Source: Defluviitaleaceae bacterium (GTDB lineage Bacteria; Bacillota; Clostridia; Lachnospirales; WQUN01). From it: a DNA stretch of 12,391 bases. Location: assembly GCA_009782245.1 (NCBI GenBank), contig WRKK01000317.1:1-12391 (forward strand). Reading direction: 5' to 3'. Of this stretch, positions 7,311 through 12,391 are shown one piece after another. The notes beneath the pieces were generated by a model. That model did no database searches. It saw nothing but the letters and a program-made list of their open reading frames with translations, and was not told where the DNA came from. The translations under genes were made by a program, and so were the position numbers. Every line of letters begins with the position of its first letter. Within the stretch, counting starts at the first letter, position 1.

Positions 7311-8183
7311 TTAAAATATTTGGTTGGTGTGTGCGTTTATTAAAAACGGCGAATCGTAGCCCTCTACAAAAATCCTGTAAAACGGCGTGGCGTAAACGTT
7401 TGTTGGCAGGTAATTTTCCCGCAAGCCCGACATTGTCTGAAAGTAGGCAATATCCATGTGGTTGATAAAAATGGTTTCGGTGTTTTGCAGACGGATATTT
7501 TGCATAAAGGTTAATAAAGCCTCGTCTGGGCCGACCAAATTTTGCGGCAGATACATAAAACCAATGGGAACGCCGTACTGAATGTCAACCTCTTCTATAA
7601 CGATTTCGGCTAGGTTATCGCCGTAGCCTGTAACCAAAAATTCCACAAAATTTGTGTGTATAATTTGCCCTTGGTATTCCTGGCGATAAAACAGCCGCAA
7701 GCCGCCGCGCCGCGCCAATCGTGTGCTGTTTATATCCAAAATAAAATGGGGGTAATAGGTATCGATAAAATTTTGGGTAAGTTCGATGGCGGCGGCAATT
7801 TCGGGCACACCAATAACGCCATGCCCCGCCACAAAAGCAATATAGCCGTTGGAAATAGTAAGTTGCGAATTTTGCCAAGTAAACTCGTCAAAGTTGGTGG
7901 CTGTTGCGTGGGCAATATCGGCATCTTCTGGAAAAAACATTGCCAAAAGCCTGTCAATATCGTAATCGTAGTTATCCAGCTGCAACAGCCGCATAGGTGC
8001 AAAATTATTGACCAACTGGTTTGTTAAAACAATGTTGTTTCTGGCTAAAACTGTGTTTAGCGCCGTTTCACGTTCGGTTGTAAGGCTGTGCGCCTCCGCC
8101 TCGTGGTGAATCAGCAACGCCAAAATAATATTTGTCGCCGCAAAAAATATAATAATAAAACTTTTAGCACGTTCCCAACGCAT
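7311..8183 (-). CDS. yycI: YycI-like membrane-anchored regulatory protein
   Basis: A 290-residue protein with one N-terminal membrane anchor (about 5-27) preceded by MRWERAK. This resembles the start of YycI, where a W-x-x-x-K segment leads into a hydrophobic helix containing an Asn. The rest is predicted extracytoplasmic, rich in beta strands, with the pattern FYRQEYQGQIIHTNFVEF about two thirds along, as in the YycH/YycI fold. In Bacillus, YycI with YycH restrains the WalK sensor kinase that controls cell-wall metabolism. Here walR, walK and yycH are absent from the window and purH follows after 50 bp. The ATG has AAAGGAG about 9 bases upstream, and the likely promoter is the minus arm of 8252-8303. 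Assignment rests on overall pattern; a different single-pass extracytoplasmic protein is possible. Confidence 0.7.
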   Translation of the reverse strand: MRWERAKSFIIIFFAATNIILALLIHHEAEAHSLTTERETALNTVLARNNIVLTNQLVNNFAPMRLLQLDNYDYDIDRLLAMFFPEDADIAHATATNFDEFTWQNSQLTISNGYIAFVAGHGVIGVPEIAAAIELTQNFIDTYYPHFILDINSTRLARRGGLRLFYRQEYQGQIIHTNFVEFLVTGYGDNLAEIVIEEVDIQYGVPIGFMYLPQNLVGPDEALLTFMQNIRLQNTETIFINHMDIAYFQTMSGLRENYLPTNVYATPFYRIFVEGYDSPFLINAHTNQIF

Positions 8184-8202
8184 AAAAATCGCTCCTTTGG
8201 AA

Positions 8203-8251
8203 TTTTTTGGGGTTTTTTGGATTTTTTTGGAACTTTTTTGGAACTTTTTTT
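8203..8251. promoter_or_regulatory. five helically phased A-tracts in the yycI leader
   Basis: Runs of 6-7 T on the plus strand (8203-8208, 8213-8218, 8222-8228, 8234-8239, 8245-8251) have centres spaced about 10, 9.5, 11.5 and 11.5 bp apart, averaging about 10.6 bp, which is one helical turn. Such spacing gives intrinsically curved DNA. On the minus strand the region becomes an A-rich leader with repeated GTTCCAAAAAA units, ending at the yycI ribosome binding site. Confidence 0.65.
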
Positions 8252-8303
8252 ATTGTACAACATTTTTTGCTAATTTGCAACTTTGTGAAAAATGTTGTAT
8301 AAT
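8252..8303. promoter_or_regulatory. mirror-symmetric divergent promoter sharing one -35
   Basis: Plus strand: TTGCAA (8275-8280), 17 bp, TATAAT (8298-8303). Minus strand: the same TTGCAA, which is its own reverse complement, 17 bp, TACAAT (8257-8252). The arms TACAACATTTTT (8256-8267) and AAAAATGTTGTA (8288-8299) are perfect inverted repeats, extending to 16 bp with one mismatch, centred on the middle of the -35. The plus arm would drive the nucleotidyltransferase gene and the minus arm yycI-purH. The palindrome could also be a regulator site. Confidence 0.65.
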
Positions 8304-8349
8304 GTTATCGAAATTAACACATTGAAAAACCAGAAAGGAGCATAAAATT

Positions 8350-8655
8350 ATGCGAACAAAAACATTTGAATATTTCAACAGATTGCGAAACGTACGAGAT
8401 GATTTTCCTCCTTTTGTTTCAAACGTTATATTTTTCGGCAGCGAGGTATACGGCTCTCCAACGCTATACAGCGACATAGATATAGCTGTGGAAGTTTCTG
8501 ATAATTTATCCAGACAAAGAAAAGACGCTGTATATGATATATTTGATTTACACGAGCCGCCCTATGACTATCACCTTGTTTGGATAGAAAAGGGCGAATA
8601 TAGAAAAGGTTTTGACGTTAGGAAAGATATATACGAGAAAGGGTGGTATTTGTGA
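8350..8655 (+). CDS. small MNT-type nucleotidyltransferase domain protein
   Basis: A 101-residue protein of the minimal nucleotidyltransferase type. It has the pol-beta superfamily signature GSEVYG (30-35), then SDIDIAV with metal-binding D42 and D44, and a candidate third carboxylate D73 in YDYHLVW. Such proteins commonly act as the antitoxin of HEPN/MNT toxin-antitoxin pairs, AMPylating the HEPN toxin. The start has AAAGGAG about 10 bases upstream, behind the plus arm of the divergent promoter. The usual HEPN partner is not present: the next gene is a membrane protein, and only a 19-codon GTG frame overlaps this stop. It may therefore be a solitary MNT protein or the remainder of a broken pair. 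Confidence 0.85.
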   Translation: MRTKTFEYFNRLRNVRDDFPPFVSNVIFFGSEVYGSPTLYSDIDIAVEVSDNLSRQRKDAVYDIFDLHEPPYDYHLVWIEKGEYRKGFDVRKDIYEKGWYL

Positions 8656-8720
8656 ATAAAACTTACGCAACAACAAACAATATGCCAAAGACCAATCCCA
8701 TTAACGAATAGCCAAATATA

Positions 8721-8749
8721 TTGACATTACCGTGAAATCAAGTTATAAT
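8721..8749 (+). promoter_or_regulatory. perfect consensus sigma-70 promoter
   Basis: TTGACA (8721-8726), exactly 17 bp, TATAAT (8744-8749): both hexamers match the housekeeping consensus at every base. Transcription would start near 8756, leaving a leader of only about 16 bases before the TTG start at 8772, with the ribosome binding site GGAGGTG at 8760-8766. Confidence 0.85.
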
Positions 8750-8771
8750 TTAACAAGATGGAGGTGCAGCT

Positions 8772-10022
8772 TTGAAATCCCAATTAAAACAGTGGTTAAG
8801 CGACCCATACATCGTACTATACGTGGTATTCAGCTATTTTATTGTGTTTGCATTTATCGTGGATAGCCCGTACGATATTTTTTGGGGTGTTGTTCGCATA
8901 ACTTTATCGTACGATATTTTAATAACCGATTATGTTGAAGTTGGCGGCGTGGGTGCAACGCTAGTAAACGCCGCTGTGCTTAGCTTGATTTTTTTAACCT
9001 ATATGTACAAAGTACATCACAAGCCAAGCGGAGCATTGATTATGGCGTTTTGGCTGCTTAGCGGGTTTGCTTTTTTTGGCAAAAATTTAATTAATATTTG
9101 GCCAATAATTTTTGGCGGATATCTATACGCAAGATTCCGCAAAGAATCGTTTGATAAATATGCGGTAGTTTCCATGTTGTCAACCGCACTTGGGCCAGCT
9201 GTTACGCAGGTTGCATTGCTGGAGTATATTCCGATTGTGCCACGGCTGATATTTTCGGGCGTTTTGGGTATTTTTATCGGGTTTATTATGCCGCCTATCG
9301 CCCAAAATGTAATGAACCTACATAGCGGATTTAACCTATACAACGTGGGTTTTGCGGCGGGTTTGGTTTCCATATTATTGCATATTCTTGTAACAAACAT
9401 TGGCGGCAACGATATTGTGCCTGTTTTTATTTGGAACACCGATAACAAGCTAGTTTTAACGGTGTTTATGCTAATATTATTTGCATTTATGATTTTTGTG
9501 GGCTGGCTATGCGGCGAAGATCACAAGCAAAATCTAAAGCGGCTACTAAAACGAACGGGGCAAGCACCAAGCGATTATTACGCCGATTACGGCACAATAG
9601 CCTACATAAACATGGGAATTTTAGGGCTTTTCACGACCGCCCTAATGCTGGCAATAAACAGCGATATAAACGGCCCGATAGTTGGCAGTATTTTCACGGT
9701 TGTGGGGTTTGGTACTTTTGGCAAGCATATTCGCAATGTTTGGCCTGTTATGTTGGGCTGTTTGCTGGCTGGCGGCTTTTGGCACGTTTTTGACGGCACA
9801 AATCCATCGTCGGCGATTGCAATTTTGCTAGTAAGTTGCCTTGCCCCAGTTGCAGGGCGTTACGGCTTTGTTTGGGGCATTATTGCAGGGTTTGTCCACC
9901 TTTTTGTTGCCATTAACGTTGTGGCTTTTTCGGGCGGCTTTAACCTTTACAACAACGGGCTTGCGGCGGGTTTTGTGGTGCTGTTTATGGTGCCGCTGTT
10001 GCGTACTGTTTATGATTCTTAG
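8772..10022 (+). CDS. DUF1576 family multi-pass membrane protein
   Basis: A 416-residue, very hydrophobic inner-membrane protein with roughly ten or more helices, matching the DUF1576 type; its function is unknown. The sequence is an internal duplication. GKNLINIWP (from G103) recurs as GKHIRNVWP (from G317), and GFNLYNVGFAAG (F187) recurs as GFNLYNNGLAAGF (F390). DYVEVGG and DYGTIAY also occupy similar places in the two halves. A charged loop (about 247-275, KQNLKRLLKR) separates the halves. Two-fold internal repeats are typical of channels and transporters, so transport is a reasonable inference but not shown. The start is TTG, chosen because GGAGGTG lies 5 bases upstream and a consensus promoter fits it. 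The gene is monocistronic and followed by a repeat copy. Confidence 0.85.
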   Translation: MKSQLKQWLSDPYIVLYVVFSYFIVFAFIVDSPYDIFWGVVRITLSYDILITDYVEVGGVGATLVNAAVLSLIFLTYMYKVHHKPSGALIMAFWLLSGFAFFGKNLINIWPIIFGGYLYARFRKESFDKYAVVSMLSTALGPAVTQVALLEYIPIVPRLIFSGVLGIFIGFIMPPIAQNVMNLHSGFNLYNVGFAAGLVSILLHILVTNIGGNDIVPVFIWNTDNKLVLTVFMLILFAFMIFVGWLCGEDHKQNLKRLLKRTGQAPSDYYADYGTIAYINMGILGLFTTALMLAINSDINGPIVGSIFTVVGFGTFGKHIRNVWPVMLGCLLAGGFWHVFDGTNPSSAIAILLVSCLAPVAGRYGFVWGIIAGFVHLFVAINVVAFSGGFNLYNNGLAAGFVVLFMVPLLRTVYDS

Positions 10023-10049
10023 GTGGCGTGGGTAAATTTACATGGTTGT

Positions 10050-10226
10050 GGGGTGCGTATATTTAAGGGAAAACGGGCGACCGTTTGCCCCAACCAACGG
10101 GGGGCGTTGCCGTTGGCGTTGGGGGTTTCACAACGGGCGACCGAGGACGGTCGCCCGTTCGTCTAACCCCCAATATTTCAATAAAAGTGTACGCAGGTGG
10201 GGCGACCGCCCCCCGTTCGCCCGTTT
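10050..10226 (-). repeat. long copy of the dispersed hairpin repeat
   Basis: In reverse orientation it carries the 39-bp core (10158-10196; 36 of 39 bases as in the 5570 copy by my count). It also carries the perfect hairpin GGGCGACCG/CGGTCGCCC (10135-10143, 10148-10156), and its end GTTTTCCCTTAAATATA (10074-10058) matches the end of the 5551-5672 copy. The other flank has a related hairpin with one mismatch (about 10199-10222). Between hairpin and end lies an extra imperfect stem built from CCCCAAC (10089-10095) and GTTGGGG (about 10118-10124). It fills the gap between the DUF1576 gene and mnmG and contains no gene. Confidence 0.85.
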
Positions 10227-10242
10227 ATGAATTAACGAAGTA

Positions 10243-10272
10243 GTCAAAAAAAATCCCCACTTCACAAAGTGG
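10243..10272 (-). terminator. terminator-like hairpin in antisense orientation before mnmG
   Basis: CCACTT (10257-10262) and AAGTGG (10267-10272) form a 6-bp stem with loop CACA. On the minus strand it is followed by GGATTTTTTTTG, the form of an intrinsic terminator. No minus-strand gene lies upstream of it in the window, so it would stop antisense transcription coming from the mnmG side. Confidence 0.5.
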
Positions 10273-10291
10273 CAGAAAATATAGGTATCAC

Positions 10292-12190
10292 ATGAATAAT
10301 TATGAAATTGTAGTAGTAGGTGCTGGCCATGCGGGTTGCGAGGCGGCTTTGGCGGCGGCTCGTATGGGGTTTAGCACGTTGCTTTTGGTTATGAACTTGG
10401 ATAGCATTGCAATGATGCCCTGTAACCCTTGCATTGGCGGCAGTGCAAAGGGTCATTTGGTGCGGGAAGTTGATGCACTAGGCGGCGAAATGGGCAAAAT
10501 AATAGATAAAAGTTTTTTGCAAAGTAGAATGTTGAATCTAAGCAAAGGCCCAGCGGTGTACTCGTTGCGGGCACAGGCGGATAAAGCGAAGTATTCGCAG
10601 CTAATGAAATGGACGTTGGAACACACGCCAAATTTAACCATTAAACAAGGCGAAGTTACCGATATTATCGTGCAAAACGCCAAAATAACGGGCGTAAAAA
10701 CGGAGTACAACATTGAATACGCTTGCAATGCCGTAATTATCTGCACAGGCACATACTTAAATGCTCGGTGCTTGTGCGGCGATAATATCACAAAAACTGG
10801 GCCAAACGGTATGCGGTCGGCAACAAAATTAACCGAAACAATCGCCAATTTGGGCTTTATAATTATGCGGTTCAAAACGGGAACACCCGCGCGAGTGCAT
10901 AAAAATACAATAGATTTTAGCAAAACGCAAGTGCAACCAGGCGATTTGCCCGTTGTGCCTTTTTCGTTTGATACTTTTGCAGAAACGGTGCAAATTAAGC
11001 AAGAAAACTGCTATTTAACCTACACCAACGAAAAAACTCACGCAGTAATAACGGCAAATTTGCACCGTTCGCCCATGTATTCTGGCGTTATCGAGGGCGT
11101 TGCAACTAGATATTGCCCGTCTATTGAGGATAAAATAGCCCGTTTTGCCGATAAAAATAGACACCCCGTGTTCATCGAGCCAGAAGGCACAGGCACAGCA
11201 GAGATGTACATTCAAGGTTTGTCAACCTCGTTGCCAGCCGATGTGCAACTGGAATTATACCGCACCGTGCCAGGGCTGGAAAATTGCGAAATTATGCGAA
11301 ACGGCTACGCAATAGAATACGACTGCATAGATACAACCGCACTTTTGCCCACATTACAGGCAAAATCGCTAACAGGGCTGTTTTTTGCGGGGCAAATAAA
11401 CGGCACTTCGGGCTACGAAGAAGCCGCCGCACAAGGCATTATTGCTGGAATAAACGCCGCACTACAACTACGCAACGCCGAGCCGCTTATAATCGACCGC
11501 AGCATGGGCTACATCGGCGTGTTAATCGACGACCTCGTTACAAAAGGCACTCCAGAGCCGTACCGCATGATGACCAGCCGCGCGGAATACCGCCTACTAT
11601 TGCGGCAGGACAACGCCGATTTACGCCTTACGCCGCTAGGTTACAAAATCGGGCTTATCCCAAAAGAGCGTTATAACCGCTTTTTGCAAAAAAAACAATG
11701 GCTAGATGCCGAAATTTTGCGGGTAAAAAACGAAAACATACCGCCAACCGCCGCAATAAACCAGCTTTTAGCCGAAAAACAAAGCACCCAAATAACAACG
11801 GGCGTTAAACTATCCGATTTAATCAAACGCCCAGAACTAAACTACAGCATTTTGGCGGAAACACTAAATTATCCCGCAACCGCACCACCCCCCGAAATCG
11901 AGCCGCACGGCTGGGCAACTTTGCAACAGCAAGTAAACATTCAAATAAAATACGAGGGCTACATAAATATGCAAAAAGAGCAAGTAACAGCGTTTCGCAA
12001 ACTAGAACAGCAGAAAATCCCGCCAAACGTTGATTACACAAGCATAACAGGTATGCGCCTAGAGGCAAGGCAAAAATTATCAGCCCTAAAGCCCCTAAAC
12101 ATCGGGCAAGCACAACGAGTTTCGGGCGTATCGCCAGCGGATATTAATGTTTTGTTGGTGTACCTGCGAGGGTTTAACGCCAAACAATAA
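10292..12190 (+). CDS. mnmG: tRNA uridine-5-carboxymethylaminomethyl modification enzyme MnmG (GidA)
   Basis: MnmG, together with MnmE, installs the (carboxymethyl)aminomethyl group on wobble U34 of certain tRNAs using FAD, NADH and methylene-THF. The 632-residue length is normal. The FAD-binding fold begins with GAGHAGCE (10-17). CNPCIGGSAKGH carries C44 and C47. YCPSIEDKI carries the second conserved Cys at 275. Other hallmarks are GTYLNARC, FKTGTPARVH, HPVFIEPEG, FFAGQINGTSGYEEAAAQG and TSRAEYRLLLRQDNAD, and the C-terminal MnmE/tRNA-binding region has YEGYI. The ribosome binding site is weak (TAGGT, about 7 bases before ATG) and I see no clear promoter, so expression may depend on read-through from the DUF1576 gene. 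The usual neighbours mnmE and rsmG are not next to it in this window. Confidence 0.97.
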   Translation: MNNYEIVVVGAGHAGCEAALAAARMGFSTLLLVMNLDSIAMMPCNPCIGGSAKGHLVREVDALGGEMGKIIDKSFLQSRMLNLSKGPAVYSLRAQADKAKYSQLMKWTLEHTPNLTIKQGEVTDIIVQNAKITGVKTEYNIEYACNAVIICTGTYLNARCLCGDNITKTGPNGMRSATKLTETIANLGFIIMRFKTGTPARVHKNTIDFSKTQVQPGDLPVVPFSFDTFAETVQIKQENCYLTYTNEKTHAVITANLHRSPMYSGVIEGVATRYCPSIEDKIARFADKNRHPVFIEPEGTGTAEMYIQGLSTSLPADVQLELYRTVPGLENCEIMRNGYAIEYDCIDTTALLPTLQAKSLTGLFFAGQINGTSGYEEAAAQGIIAGINAALQLRNAEPLIIDRSMGYIGVLIDDLVTKGTPEPYRMMTSRAEYRLLLRQDNADLRLTPLGYKIGLIPKERYNRFLQKKQWLDAEILRVKNENIPPTAAINQLLAEKQSTQITTGVKLSDLIKRPELNYSILAETLNYPATAPPPEIEPHGWATLQQQVNIQIKYEGYINMQKEQVTAFRKLEQQKIPPNVDYTSITGMRLEARQKLSALKPLNIGQAQRVSGVSPADINVLLVYLRGFNAKQ

Positions 12191-12209
12191 CGTCAACCAA
12201 ATTTCAAAA

Positions 12210-12335
12210 ATTCGGAACGGGCGGACGGACGGGCGAACGGGCGAACGGGGACGTTCGCCCCACCTGCGTACACTTTCATTGAAACATTGGGGATTAGACG
12301 GACGGGCGACCGAGGACGGTCGCCCCTACAACGAT
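12210..12335 (+). repeat. dispersed hairpin repeat copy downstream of mnmG
   Basis: Two perfect 9-bp hairpins flank the 39-bp core (12264-12302). The left one is GGGCGAACG/CGTTCGCCC (12239-12247, 12252-12260) and the right one is GGGCGACCG/CGGTCGCCC (12304-12312, 12317-12325). The right edge continues into CCCCTACAACGAT as at the window start. Short tandem GGGCGAACG and GGACGGACG units sit at the left edge (about 12219-12250). No terminator with a U-tract is seen after mnmG, so this repeat may mark its transcript end. Confidence 0.85.
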
Positions 12336-12391
12336 ATTTCAAAAATTTAACACGAAAAACCCTTGAAAAATTTAGCGGGTCAAGGGGCGCG

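Noticed and set aside
8652..8711. 19-codon GTG frame after the nucleotidyltransferase as a real gene
   Set aside because: Too short, no similarity recognised and no independent ribosome binding site; kept only as a possible remnant.
12360..12386. CCCTTGA / TCAAGGG inverted repeat at the window end
   Set aside because: A 7-bp stem with a 13-base loop and no U-tract is weak and cut short by the window, so no call is made.
1..12391. tRNA or rRNA genes
   Set aside because: I looked for cloverleaf-like GC stems with a TTCGA-type arm in the intergenic gaps and found only the repeat hairpins.

Overview
The window looks like a chromosomal segment of an anaerobic, plant-polymer-degrading Firmicute of the class Clostridia. 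Evidence: a very large secreted GH10 xylanase with a C-terminal copper-amine-oxidase-N-like surface domain (common on clostridial cell-surface proteins), a YycI-type membrane protein (a Firmicutes family), a DUF1576 membrane protein, strong AAAGGAG-type ribosome binding sites, and long A/T tracts in the promoters. The genus cannot be fixed by reading.

Layout. (1) 1-4871, minus strand: a copy of a GC-rich dispersed hairpin repeat, an intrinsic terminator, and a 1587-residue secreted xylanase. The xylanase carries a long acidic pentapeptide-repeat linker, several jelly-roll modules, a GH10 catalytic domain, a Pro-rich linker and a C-terminal surface domain. (2) 4872-5070: a divergent promoter region with phased A/T tracts and a leader inverted repeat in front of the xylanase. 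(3) 5071-5536, plus strand: two tandem paralogous genes for an unrecognised 71-residue protein. The first copy is split by a one-base offset lying exactly at an in-frame A AAA AAG slippery heptamer. (4) 5537-5685: a second repeat copy between convergent genes. (5) 5686-8183, minus strand: purH preceded by an orphan yycI-like gene. (6) 8184-8349: a symmetric divergent promoter whose two arms share one palindromic -35 hexamer, plus phased A-tracts in the yycI leader. (7) 8350-8655, plus strand: a small MNT-type nucleotidyltransferase with no visible HEPN partner. (8) 8721-10022: a perfect consensus promoter driving a TTG-initiated DUF1576 membrane protein with an internal duplication. (9) 10023-10291: a large repeat copy and an antisense-oriented terminator-like hairpin. 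(10) 10292-12190: mnmG. (11) 12191-12391: another repeat copy.

The genes do not form one obvious pathway. purH (purine synthesis) and mnmG (tRNA wobble modification) are housekeeping genes separated from their usual neighbours, and the xylanase stands alone. The four gene blocks are separated by copies of one repeat family lying just downstream of stop codons. I see no clear defence island or mobile gene. The most unusual items are the slippery-site small-protein pair and the mirror-symmetric divergent promoter.
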